Shown: positions 9,133 through 19,975 of the stretch, in pieces | Layout: every line of letters starts with the position of its first letter | Position numbering within the stretch: the stretch's first letter is position 1 | Assembly: GCA_015852425.1 (NCBI GenBank) | Contig: JAAAIG010000289.1 | Coordinates: forward strand, 6,826-33,232 | From: Gryganskiella cystojenkinii | Taxonomy: Eukaryota > Mortierellomycota > Mortierellomycetes > Mortierellales > Mortierellaceae | DNA length: 26,407 bases | Direction of reading: 5' to 3' | The notes under the pieces: generated by a model | The model's database searches: none | What the model saw: only the letters and a program-made list of their open reading frames with translations | What the model was told of the DNA's origin: nothing | Translations under genes and position numbers: made by a program

Positions 9133-11064
9133 CTAGAGTTCTTCTATGCGGACGGTTGTATCCTTGTTCTTGGGGTACAATTCTATGTCTGGTGAGCGCC
9201 ACCTGTTGTGACAATCAGAAACAATTAAAGGATCAAAAGGATTCGTTAGCATATATCCATTTCACAGTTTGCAAGATCGACACATGATGGCAAGGAACGA
9301 GGACAAGACAAAAAAAAGAAAAGAAAAAAAGAAAAAAGGAATCAAGGTCTTACCATCCCCAGCCTGCTGGTTGGATCCACCACCATCTTCCTTTGGCAAT
9401 CCTATCCTCTTCTGCCCTATCAGCCTGTTCCTTTTGTAACCGCAGTGCGATCTGCTTCAGCTCCTCCAACGCATCAAAGACCCGTTCCGTCATCTTTACA
9501 CGAGCCTCGACCTCACCAATCTTGCCCTCCTTGTATTCCTGCATCAACGACCCAAACTCGATCGGTTGTCCAAACACGATCGTCAGAGGCATACCCAGTT
9601 TTGGAAAGAGGGGTGAATCGTTGTTGGGATAGAGTCTCAGGATATCCTCCATCCCGAGATGATAGATTGGAATCACGATCGGCATCTCGACCTCATCCAT
9701 CGGTTTGCCTCCCTGAGCGATTGGGAGACCACCGTATTCCATCAATATCCGGCCCACACCCCACTTGAGCCGGATCAACTGGTCGGTCTGGTTGATCTTG
9801 CCTTCGGGGAAGATGTGAACCCAACGTCCTGTCCTGAGCAAGTTGATGGATTTGTCGATCGCGGGTTGATAGATGCCGTTGCCTCGGATGATCGGCACGA
9901 TCTGTCCATATCTAAAGAACGCGCCTACAGGTCTAAAGACATAACAATAGTGACGATTACCTCGGTTAGAACGTGATCAATTCCTAAATACCAAGGCCTT
10001 TGATCCGTTGTTGAATGGCGAGGGTGTCTTACTTGTTGGGATAGCACAGCTCCTGGGCACCGAGAGCATAACGAATAGTTTTCGTTGGCGTCCAATAACA
10101 CTTCCATGGTAAAGCGCCCCAGAGCAAGGGGTCATCCGCACTAAAATGGTTGAAAACATAAAAAAAATCAACGCGCAACTGTCAGTCTCGATTTCAATTA
10201 TTTCCTCTCCTCATGTGCTGTTCAAGATGAGCTCCGTTGATCCGATTCACTGCTGCAGGGTGGTTGCACTCACGTTGAAGAATGGTTTGTCACTAATAAA
10301 TTTGCACACAGATCATTAGCAGTTGAAAATAAGAAGTTGGGGGCATTAAAGTTTCCGATCTTTTTGGTAAAAAGAAAATAAATCGTCATCATCCAAAATG
10401 CTGATCATCCTTTTCGGCATTACAACAGTACCTGTCAGGATTGGTCTAGTTCGTTGAGGGTCGTAAAGGACCTTAAGAAATGGGTTCATGTTGTGCACTC
10501 CTGTATAAGATCCAAAGGTCATAAATGTCTTGCTCACTGCAGCTACTCCACACATCACCAGCGTACTTTTTGACGAAGAAACGAAATAAAAAATAAAAAA
10601 AGTGTCAAAAGACAAAGTTCAAGTCTGTTTTCGACAGAGTTTTATCGATCCGATCTCTTCGAGCAAACATACCTGGTCATGGTCCAAAAAGTCGTCTCGG
10701 GGGGGTTATAGATACTGTAAAAATCATGGATATGATCGACGTTCGACCTTGGATAAGATAAAAGGATACTGCTCGGATCGGCCTTGAAGCGCGTCTCACC
10801 CGTCAGACTCGGGTTCGACTCTGGTGGAAGGACAAAAGGGAGATGAGGCATATCATGGTGCTCGACCCTGGGCGAAGAGGATGTCGTGTGGTTGGCATCG
10901 GGTCTAGTTTGGTTTCCGTGTCCAGCGGGTGATTGAGTGCCAAAGGGGGTGGTGAGGGCCTTGACCGGGACGGGCGCCGGTCTAACCGAGATTGAATCGG
11001 TATCGTCCTGTTCGGTTGAAGTTGAAGGGGTAGTAGAAGAGGCTCGGTTCCAGAAGCCTCCCAT
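9133..11064 (-). CDS. TAZ1: Tafazzin, phospholipid-lysophospholipid transacylase
   Basis: Tafazzin remodels cardiolipin acyl chains in mitochondrial membranes. Six exons fit: 11064-10673, 10565-10432, 10292-10274, 10140-10033, 9932-9354 and 9202-9133 (433 residues), all with GT-AG introns. Acyltransferase motifs are intact: VTNHSSTADDPLLWG with the catalytic HX4D pair His179/Asp184, PIIRGNGIYQ near 231, WVHIFPEGKINQ near 255, and MPIVIPIYHLGMED. An N-terminal Ser/Thr/Pro-rich extension of about 110 residues precedes the conserved part. The last intron is inferred from donor GTAAGA, branch TGCTAAC and acceptor CACAACAG. If it is retained, an in-frame TAA at 9352-9350 ends the chain at 411 residues. 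Family identity is firm; the C-terminus is less so. Confidence 0.93.
10274..10292 (-). other. 19-nt microexon carrying the tafazzin catalytic motif
   Basis: The exon spans only 19 nt between TTATTAG and GTGAGTGC. It completes a Val codon and encodes Thr-Asn-His-Ser-Ser plus two bases of Thr, so it supplies the catalytic histidine. Both flanking joins are in phase and restore the canonical family motif. Skipping it would change the reading frame and remove the active site. Confidence 0.85.
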
Positions 11065-11568
11065 GGTTTTGTCTTATGTTCCGAAAGCGATGAGGAGGAC
11101 GGGTGAATGGATGAAAAGACTGACACGATCAGTAGAAAGAAAACAAAGCATGCAAGTCGAGAGTNNNNNNNNNNTTCTTTTGCAGTTTGTTTTAGGTTAT
11201 TTTTTGCAGTCTCTCTGTGGGGATTGAAGGAGGGGATGGAATGAATGGATGCAATTGGGATGGGATGTTTGACAAGACGACCAAAGCGAAGAGAATGGAA
11301 GGGCGATGCATACCAAAGAGGAGATTTTTATTTTTTTGTTTGGACACCCTCCGTCGAATACATGCCGATCGCAGTCACAGCCACCAAATTTGCGAGGTTC
11401 GCTTTTTTCGTGCAAGGCGGAAAAGGAAAACGCGTCTGTTGTTTGTTTCTTTTTTCTTCAACACAGTTCGCATTCGACCAAGGAGGAACTCGCTTGACAT
11501 CAACTCACCACCCACAATACACTGGTAGATTCAAAACCCACTTCACCAAAAGCAGACTTTTATTCACA
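11065..11568. promoter_or_regulatory. Divergent promoter region between tafazzin and the SANT/Myb gene, with an assembly gap
   Basis: Starts lie at 11064 (minus) and 11569 (plus), 504 nt apart. Ten Ns at 11165-11174 mark a gap of unknown true size, so the spacing is unreliable. No clear TATA box was seen. A further upstream plus-strand frame (11245-11568) is open into the Myb gene, but its Phe/Lys/Arg-rich composition is that of a leader, so I did not extend the protein. Confidence 0.5.
11165..11174. other. Assembly gap (10 N)
   Basis: Ten consecutive N characters. A fixed run of ten is commonly a placeholder, so real sequence of unknown length may be missing from the shared promoter. Confidence 0.95.
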
Positions 11569-12585
11569 ATGACCACTCCAACAGTAACATCCCCGCCTTC
11601 AACACCACAGGACGTGGCCTCCACTTCTTCCCCGTCCTCATCAGACAATGTCCTTGAAGCTACTACACCTTCTTCTATTCAAGAACAAGAACAAGAACAA
11701 GAACAACAACAACAACAAGATCAAGTTCTAGGAGAGGAAGAGTCACAGCCACCAAATCCCGAAAAAGTCTTTGATGCACGGCAGCAGCGGATCAATGAGA
11801 TTCGCAAAAAGTTTTGTGTCAGAGATGAATTCCCAATCACAAAGAACATGATCCACCCCGATGGAACCCTCAACCAAGAGTAGGGTTCTTTCTTCTTCTT
11901 TTACTTGACTTTAACAACTTGAATGATAGATCGTTAATATCGAATAATGCAGCCTACGGAGAACACTACACTGACTCGTTTTCTCCTTTGGATCTTCTTA
12001 CTAACAGTTACTTCAGACCCCCCAAGGGTGCCAAGGCCGAGGTCGCAAGAAAATGGACAGACAAGGAGCGCGACTTGTTGATCAAGGGAATCGAGAAGCA
12101 TGGCATTGGACATTTCAGAGAGATCTCGGAAGAGTTCCTTCCTTCATGGGTAAAATCAATCTCTCTCTTTTATTTTTCTTCTTGTGTGATGCTCTCTCTC
12201 TCTTTGTTCATTTATTGTTGCTGTTGCTAACGGCAAAGGATCATCTACCTCCTTTTTTATTTTATTTTTTTATCCAAAATAGAGTGGAAACGATCTTCGT
12301 GTAAAGTCTATGCGTTTGGTTGGTCGTCAAAACCTGCAGCTCTACAAGGACTGGAAGGGCAATGAACAGGACATGGCCAGGGAGTTTGAGCTTAACAAGG
12401 CCATCGGTCTCAAATACGGTGCCTGGAAAGCTGGTACGCTGGTCGCGGACGATGATGGTTTGGTCGCCAAGGCGATTGAGGAGACCTGGCCCAATGCAGG
12501 CAAGATCAGCGCGGCCGATCTCTCGGCCGAGAACTCGCTTGTATCGACGCCACGGGACGAGGATGTCGAGATGATGGAGGTATAG
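11569..12585 (+). CDS. SANT/Myb-like domain protein
   Basis: Three exons, 11569-11879, 11930-12149 and 12283-12585, give 277 residues. Introns are 50 nt (GTAGGG...GATAG) and 133 nt (GTAAAA...AATAG). The first 60 residues are Ser/Thr/Pro-rich, then a Gln/Glu repeat (near 40-52). A conserved block around 85-135 leads into a single SANT/Myb-type helix bundle at about 142-201: KWTDKERDLLIKGIEKHGIG, then FREISEEFLPSW, ending in a tryptophan near 201 (YKDW). A short acidic tail ends EDVEMMEV. Single-repeat SANT proteins act in chromatin or transcription complexes, but the target here is unknown. The ATG at 11569 follows CACA and begins the non-leader composition. The first donor, GTAGGG, is weaker than most here. 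Confidence 0.8.
11688..11719 (+). repeat. GAACAA/CAA repeat coding for Gln/Glu
   Basis: Tandem GAACAA units pass into CAA units inside exon 1 of the SANT/Myb gene, giving alternating Glu-Gln and then poly-Gln. The region is probably length-variable and disordered. Confidence 0.75.
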
Positions 12586-13307
12586 AAGAATACTGTCGAC
12601 TGGATCCGTTTGTTTCTTTGCGTGGATCAAAATTTCCTTTACACAAAAGCTGACCAGCGGGTTTCCCTTTTCTCTTAGTAAAAAATGATTCGCCCAGACT
12701 CTCATAGAACCAAGTTTTCGGAGCATTCTCCCCAAGTAAAAAGAAAGTTTCAAACACACAGACACCACCATTTCGGGTGGGACTCGCGTCAGTCTATGGT
12801 CCCGTCTTTCTTTGCAAGTGTCATTTCTGGTGTTCCCATGACGACTAAGCCCTTTTTTATTATTTTTTTCTTGTGCCCTTTTCTTCCTGTTGTCCAGTTG
12901 TTTCTTTCCCTCCTGTAATCCATCTCCTGCGTTGTTTTACACTCCCCTACCTTACCCTTCTTCTACCCCCTACCCATTTCGTTCTGTCCTTACCAGTGTC
13001 AGCGCCCCCTTTCCTCGAAAAACGAGTCCTGGTTTCGTACTTTTCCAGTCTCCACTCACGATCCCCCTTTTTTTCTGCTTCTGTGGCAAATCACCCCAAA
13101 ACAGCATGAACAAATGAACGAATGAACTTTCTCTTTTTCTTTCATTCTTTCACCCTCCTCATTGTTACCACTTTCACTCACCTTCCTTCTTTCCTCTCTC
13201 TTACTCTTTCTCTTTCTTTGCCACCCTCCTTCTCTTGTCTCACAAATAAGCTTTCCACAGCGACCTCTCCTCTCCCCTCGCGTTTTTACATAATCTTATC
13301 TGCAAGA
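12586..13307 (+). promoter_or_regulatory. Upstream region of the WD40 gene, CT-rich
   Basis: The first part is the 3' flank of the SANT/Myb gene. From about 12840 the plus strand is strongly pyrimidine-rich, with CTCTTTC and CCTTCTTTC runs, right up to the WD40 ATG. No TATA box was found. Long frames here are only Ser/Phe/Leu-rich readings of the CT bias. Confidence 0.5.
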
Positions 13308-15360
13308 ATGCTCTCATCTTTTTCAACTTCACAGTCGCAAATAATCCGAGACGACTGTGTCTTTCTCAAACCCAAGCCGCGTGTCCATAACCAACGCTTG
13401 ACGATCCAACACTGGCAGCTGCGCGATCTGCTCACCTGTCCGAAATCAAGCGATGAATTCATCTATGTGAACCAGAATACGGTCAATGCCTACAATACCC
13501 GATCTAAGATCCTGACCCCGTTGTTCCAAGACTTGACCTTTCATCCGACCTCTTTGACTGCCGGGTAAGATTCAGAGTGGAAGAGACGAAAGTTATCGGT
13601 GGCCATCAACCCAAAAAGAAAAAAAAAAAATGGAAGAAGAGGGAAATGCTCAACAAGAAAATCAAAGGATATCCCCTGGGAATGTGTTTTTTTTCTGGCT
13701 GAAAAAAAGAGGAGAGCCGCAGGATGATACAAATAACAAGCTAACGAAACGGTCTGGTCTAGTCCTGGTCTGTGCATCTTATCTTTTCTGTACTCTGTTG
13801 CTCATTCCTTTTGAATACTTCTCGGTCTCTTTCTCAATTTTAGATGTGGATATCTCGCAGCAGGAGGACAACGAAACCAGCTGATTGTTCGACAGCTGAA
13901 CAGCAACTGGTAACTACATAAAACGCGCTTTCGCATGTTGAGGACACTCTGGATGGAAGAAAAAAGAACGTTTTAATTGATCCTTCTGCCTTTTCTGCTC
14001 TCTGATCCATTCCCTTCTCTTTGGCGAAATAGGTCCTCACATACCCATGTTGGTGGATCCATCAACAATGCACTATGTATCTCGGAACATCTGGGCGGAA
14101 CTCGACTGTTGATCAGTAATAATGATGAGACTATCAAAGTTTACTCATTGCCTGGACTAGAGCTACTTACCAACATCCAGTTGCCCACAGCTGTCAACTA
14201 CAGTAAGAAATTATTCTTGCAAGCACGCAGAGTCGCAAAATCGAAGGAGAACCGACCAAACTTTTGCCAGTTCAGATTCGGCACCTGACCACCTGTTTCT
14301 AAGTAATAAACACGCAAAAAAACCTCTCCGACTAACCAAGGCCTTTTTAATTCACCTCTCTCTCCTGCTCTTTCTCTCTCTCTTCTTAGCCTCTGTGAGT
14401 CCTGATGGTCGCAAAATGGTAGCAGTAGGGGACTCAAATCAAGTCTTCTTGTACGATATCTCTGTAGCGGGAGGATATAAAAAGATCGGGACATACACAG
14501 GTAAAAAAAGAGTAAAACAAAAAAAGGAATGCCACGTCATGCAAAAAGCCGAAAACACTTCCCCGAGGGGAGCAGGAAAAAAAAAAAAAACTAAGCCCTT
14601 GCATGATCCCTGGGAATTATATTTCTTTTACAGTAAAGAGTAGTTGTTCATTTTTTACCGATGTCCTTTCCCCACTAATCTCTTTCTTTACTTGAATAAC
14701 GCTAGCCACGACGGAGGCGAGTTTTTCATGTGCATGGAACCAGTCCTCAGAAAAGTTTGCGGTCGCAAGTCAGGATGGTTATGTCAGCGTGTGGGACATT
14801 CGACACAGTGATAAGCTTTGCAAACTTGGATCGAAACAGGTAATAACCCCATTTCCTTTTTGCTGAACCGCTGAATCAAGGAGAGAAAATATCCCAAGGA
14901 TAGACTGTTAACAGAAGATGGCGCTGTTCGTTTCTTGTTGCAATTGTAATCTATAGCAACCACAAGTCAAAGGAGCAACGCGTTGTGTGAAGTTTTCTTC
15001 TTCAGGATCGATTGATCTATTGGTGTACAGTGAACATGTCTCATATGTGAATTTGGTCGATGCGAGGACGTTCAGTGATCGACAGATTGTCCGCGTTGCG
15101 CCTGAAGGAGTAGATGAACACATCTCGGGCATTGCACTGAGTCCTGACAGCAAAGTGTGCTTTGTTGGTAAGTTGTTCTGTCCCTTTGTGGACGGAGAGT
15201 GGATGGGACCTATCATTTAGCAAAGCGAACAATGTTTTAGTGCAAATATTGAGGTCACCTCTTGTTGTAAACGTGGACTATAGGTATGGAGCATAGTGTC
15301 CTCGAGTTCGATGTGGACACGATCACGAGGCGAAGTTTTCCGTCTGGGAGTCTGATCTAG
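13308..15360 (+). CDS. WD40-repeat protein of the DUF2415 family
   Basis: Seven exons give 341 residues: 13308-13564, 13844-13909, 14033-14202, 14390-14500, 14706-14839, 14957-15167 and 15284-15360. All junctions are GT-AG and in phase. The chain reads as a beta-propeller: CGYLAAGGQRNQLIVRQL, LLISNNDETIKVYSLPGLEL, SVSPDGRKMVAVGDSNQVFL and KFAVASQDGYVSVWDIRH are successive WD-type blades. Residues 257-268 (VKFSSSGSIDLL) followed by VYSEHVSYVNLVDART match the short fungal DUF2415 block, known for its DLL motif. The family includes S. pombe proteins such as SPBC2A9.03 and has no firm function. The stop is followed about 97 nt on by AATAAA. Family assignment is from memory of the motif. Confidence 0.88.
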
Positions 15361-15452
15361 AAAGGTGCTACTTTACTTCGTCATAAGCTCGCTGCAAGAC
15401 AGCAGCAAACCTGCTTTTTTGACAACATTGCACTAAATATCTAGGAAGGGCG

Positions 15453-15471
15453 TTCGAATAAAATATTCGAA
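15453..15471 (+). terminator. Inverted repeat enclosing a poly(A) signal after the WD40 gene
   Basis: TTCGAATA and its reverse complement TATTCGAA form 8-bp arms around AAA. The hexamer AATAAA spans 15457-15462, about 97 nt past the WD40 stop. It is placed to act as the cleavage/polyadenylation signal. Whether the dyad has any role is unknown. Confidence 0.5.
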
Positions 15472-15688
15472 GTAAAAATTAGTCCATCTATTCCAGTAGT
15501 TAAGGGTATGATGAGACAGTGGTGAGGGTGGCCCAGTCCCTGATCTCCATGTGGTCGATGACACGATTACCTTCTCCTTAGACCTCACGCCTTCAATTCT
15601 ACAAACTAGGACCCTACCTTGGCAAGGGAAAAGCAGTACAGAACAGGATTCGCCACTATCGTGCCCTCTTGATTGACACACCATCCCA

Positions 15689-18600
15689 ATGGAGTCCAAT
15701 TATATCCGCTTCACGGCATTACAGGGGTCAAAGTCGGAATCAGCCCTTTGTTACCTGCTCGAGATTGACGAGGCAAAGATCCTGCTCGACTGTGGATGGA
15801 ACGATGCGTTTGATGTCGAGGACTTGAAGCAACTCAAGCGGTACGTTATTTTCTCATTGGGACGAAAGCCTGTGTTGATTCTACATTCACAATGACACTG
15901 TGGACATAATTCATACGCGGTAAACACTTTATTTATTGCTGTTATTTATTGTTGTTGTTATGGCACACCAACAGAGTGGCGAGGGACGTCGATGTCTGTC
16001 TCTTGTCCCACGCGACCCTTCATCATCTCGGCGCTCTAGCCTATGCAAGATCCTATCTCGGATTGAAAGCGCAGACATACGCGACTTTTCCCGTCAAGGA
16101 TATGGGACACTTGACCATGTACGATATCTGGCAATCGAAACGAGCGGCCGAGGATTTCACGACGTTTAACCTCGAGGATGTTGATCGAGCTTTTGAGACC
16201 CGAGCCTTGACTTGTCTGAGATTCCAGGAACCAACAGCACTCTCTGGGAAATGTCAAGGGATCGTCATCACAGCCTCTTCTGCAGGTCATACTGTCGGTG
16301 GTACGGTCTGGAGGATCACGAAGGATTCGGAATCGATTCTCTATGCTGTTGATTTCAACCATCGTAAGGACAAGTAAGTCGTTATTCACCCTTCTTTTTT
16401 TTTTGAAGTGATATCTCGGTGATTTGAGTCTACTTCTGTCGTTCATAAGTAGTCATTGAATGTTGACCGATTTAAAAACTCACATTCTTGATGACAAAAT
16501 AGACATTTGGACAGCACCATTCTACTCGGCAAGGATGGTACGGCACCCGAGATGTTTAGACGACCCTCGCTCTTGATCACAGACGCCTTCAATGCTGGAG
16601 AAACACAGCCTTCTCGTCAAGCTCGTGACAAGGCTCTTTTGGGTATGAATCCAAGGGATTCTCTAGTTCTTATTCTGATATAACTATGATATCGTGTTAT
16701 CTAACATGCATTCCTGTATACCGTAATAGAATCTGTCATCGCCACACTAAACGCAGGAGGGTCCGTCCTGCTTCCAACAGATTCCTCGACTCGTGTCCTG
16801 GAACTTTCTTACATGTTGGACTCTTACTGGATGAAGCACCGCAAAACCAACCCCTTGATCCTGCTCACCAACTCTTCCTACCGTACTGCCCATTTTGCAA
16901 CCTCAATGATGGAGTGGATGGGCGACACGGTTCAATCCCAGCTGGCCGACACAAGAGAAAACCCGTTCCAGTTCAAATACATGCGACTTTGTCAACGGTT
17001 AAGTGATCTCGACAAGTATCCTGGACCCAAAGTCATCCTCGCCTCCAACTTGTCGATGGAAACTGGATTCGCCCGAGATGTCTTCTTGAAGCTTGATTGG
17101 TCCCAGAATCCCAACAATACTCTGATCCTGACGGAACGCGCGCTCCCGGGAGAGCTGGCGCGGTTCTTGTACGATGAATGGAAGCAGAACGCGGGAGAAC
17201 TATCCGCCAAGAATGTCGGTCAGGAGGTTCAAATGGATATGGTCCTTCGACTTGGAGTTAATTACAAAGTCTTGCTCGAGGGTCAAGAATTGGCCGAGTT
17301 TGTCGCAGCCAAGGAAGCAAGGGCGGAGCGTGAGCGGGCTGATGCATTGTTGTTGGAGCGGAACCGGAGGACGTTACTTGAGGAAGAAAACGATTCTGAC
17401 GATGAGGGGTCCGTGGATGGAGATGCGCAGAACCTTGTCGAAATTGACATGTTGTTGGCCAAGAACGGGAGCCATGATGTTTACATGAAGGATGCCACGA
17501 AATCCGGAGGGTTCTTCAAACAGACTCAGAGTTATCGGATGTTCCCCTTGGTCGAGCGGAGGAAAAAGATTGATGACTATGGCGAGAGTATTGTGGTTGA
17601 ACACTTTTTGAGTGCCTCTTCAGGAGAAGGTCGTAGTGGAGGCAGACGCAGGGAAGTTGATGCCAACGGCGATACCGTGATGGGTGACGGAGATGATGAT
17701 GACGACGGACCGGATGCCAAAGATGGAGAAGATGGGGACGAGACACCGATGGATACGGACATGATTCACCCAGAAGATAATATGCCGTCCAAGTATGTCA
17801 GTTCGGAACATGACTTTGTCATCAAATGCAAGGTCCGATATGTCGATATGGAGGGTCGTTCGGACGAGAAGGCCATTCTGAACATCGTACAAGCGATCGC
17901 ACCCAGAAAGATGGTAAGTTATCCAAACCGGCATTATTGATACGAAAGAAAACGTGAAGGGCTGGCCTTATTTTCTAACGCGCATATCTGTGTTGTTTCG
18001 CTAGATCTTGATCCATGGCACAGAAGAACAGACAGAGGCACTCTGTGACACCTACCTGCAGGATTCTGATATGACTCGCGAGATTTATACACCAGCCGTG
18101 GGCGAGATCCTCAACGTCTCTGAAGTGACAAACATGTACAAGATTAACCTTACGGATGCGCTGATGAGTTCTTTGGCGTTCTCCAAGTTGGGCGAGTATG
18201 AGTTAGCGTATTTGGTTGGTCAAGTCCAGATCCCATCAAGTTCGAATGCGCCTGTTTTGGGTATGCCTGCTGTTGAAGCCGAGGAGGGTTTGAAGCAGCT
18301 GACAGCACAAGCGTCCGGGACAACAGCCGAGCAACCATCAGTATCTCAGCCAGGACAAGATCAATCGGGTGCGTTGGTACTGGCAGGCGATGCCACTCAG
18401 CAACATCAACATCAGCTCGCATTGCAAATCCAACAACAGCAACTTGAGCTTCTGGCTCGGGAACACAAGCCAGTCTTCGTTGGCGATCTCAAATTGACAG
18501 AGTTCAAAGAGAGACTGTGGAGAGAAGGCGAGATCCATGCGGATTTGATCGGAGAGGGTGTGTTGGTCTGCAATGGTGTAGTGGCATTGAGGAAGTCTGA

Positions 18601-18694
18601 AAAGACGGGTCAGATCTTGTTGGAGGGCTCACCCATGTCCCCGGACTATTATAAAGTTCGAAAGTTGCTTTACAAGCAGTTTGCTATCCTGTAA
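15689..18694 (+). CDS. CFT2: Cleavage and polyadenylation specificity factor subunit 2 (CPSF100/Cft2)
   Basis: This is a subunit of the nuclear pre-mRNA 3'-end cleavage and polyadenylation complex, partner of the nuclease CPSF73. Five exons, 15689-15840, 15975-16373, 16503-16642, 16730-17913 and 18005-18694, give 854 residues. It has the metallo-beta-lactamase fold (LLEIDEAKILLDCGWNDAFD), a beta-CASP region (SVIATLNAGGSVLLPTDSS) and ASNLSMETGFARDVFLKLDW. Conserved ERRKKIDDYGESI and RYVDMEGRSDEKAI follow. The HxHxDH metal motif is degenerate: residues 63-68 read His-Ala-Thr-Leu-His-His. That agrees with CPSF100 being the catalytically inactive paralogue. A long charged insert near 500-590, including an Asp/Glu run, and a Gln-rich stretch near 715-755 are probably disordered. 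Confidence 0.95.
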
Positions 18695-19074
18695 CATAGA
18701 AAAAGTTTTCAAAACAATGACCTCTCATTAAAACAGATGGAACAATAAGACACCCATGTTCTTTCCTTTGATAAGCAATGAGGAATGTTGTCCCCTTTGT
18801 CGCAACGGTGGTTGTAGTTTTAGAATGTCCATCAAGCTTTTTTTCACAGAGCAGAGCAGGGCAGTGCGGCATATGACATGCGTAGCTAAGGAGAATAAAA
18901 ATGAAATGGCGGGAAAAAAAAGGAGAATAGATGGCTGAGGAGGAAATGACGATTCTTTATGTTTTGTTTTATCGAACATAGCTGTGCCAGAGGTAAAGAG
19001 ATCAACAAGGTCATGATGACCTCTGTCACTCCTCCTTCAACGATCCATTCAAACGGTCCACCTGGTTGGCGAAA

Positions 19075-19086
19075 GGGGGGGGGGGG
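19075..19086. repeat. 12-base G run
   Basis: Uninterrupted G homopolymer in the CPSF2-kinase intergenic region. Such runs are assembly-error prone. Confidence 0.8.
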
Positions 19087-19250
19087 AGGCTATATTTCGT
19101 CGCACAAAGTGGAATGAGACCTTGTCAGGTCCGATCAGGAGGCCATTTTGTAATATTTTTTTGGAGAAAAAAAGGGGTAGCAGCGGTCAGGCACACGCCG
19201 GTCTTCTTGTTCTCTCAGTATGTGTTCTTGCTGACGAGAAGGAAACTGAT

Positions 19251-19272
19251 GGGGTAATCGTTTGATTACCCC
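19251..19272. repeat. Perfect 9-bp hairpin, GGGGTAATC / GATTACCCC
   Basis: The arms at 19251-19259 and 19264-19272 are exact reverse complements with the loop GTTT. It sits about 700 nt upstream of the kinase start. It could be a structured RNA element, a palindromic protein site or a chance dyad. Confidence 0.6.
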
Positions 19273-19975
19273 CAGGTACGGCTTACAGGATTGGTGCCTG
19301 AACGTGAACCCTTCTTGCCCCAAAAACTCAGTTTTCCCCTTCCCAACAGGTTACCGTCTTCTCTTTCATTAGCAAGGCGGTAAAGGGCTTATACAGTTGC
19401 GACCGTAGAAAAGGATAGGGCGATGTATTTGTTTGTATGTGTGTGACAACAAGAAAAAAAAGACCCCTATCCGACCCCTATTTTATTGTAGACATCAGCG
19501 GCCAACACCGAAAAAACAAGGAGAGAAAAACAAGAATAGGGCAGCTGCTCCATGATCGATCAGCCCATGCCATGCTTCTCCTCCTTGGGGTTGGTCGGGT
19601 TCTGCGTGTTTGCGCTGTTGTTGTTGTTGTTTGTGCCTGCGCCTTTTGTCTTGAAGACAATTGAGGGGAACGAAAGAGATTCTTTTCCTTCTTTGCTTTC
19701 TCTTTCGACTTTGGCAATAACAATCCTCCTCGTCTTTGCCTCGCTTTCCTCTCACGACAATTTCTCCTCTGGCCGTCTTTTCTCTCCATTCTCTCCATAT
19801 TCCCCTCACAGCCACACTCATACTCTCACGCCGTGCCTTTTTTGATTCCAGCGTCACCTCTCCTACTACCCTTGACAAGAAATCCAAGATTTTTTTTGTA
19901 GTTTTCCCCTCTTTCATTTTCCCACACTTCCAACGAATTTTTTCCTTCTCTCCCGTTCATTTTTGACCATCAAAG

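Larger units (their letters stand above)
18695..19975. other. Intergenic region and promoter of the NDR kinase
   Basis: These 1.28 kb lie between the CPSF2 stop and the kinase ATG. They contain a 12-base G run (19075-19086), a perfect 9-bp hairpin (19251-19272) and, from about 19680, the CT-rich leader typical of this genome. No reading frame looks protein-like and no tRNA was found. The promoter must lie here, but no TATA box stands out. Confidence 0.5.

Noticed and set aside
11245..11568. Upstream extension of the SANT/Myb protein in the same frame
   Set aside because: The extra 108 residues are Phe/Arg/Lys/Thr-rich leader-like sequence, while the ATG at 11569 starts the composition typical of the protein.
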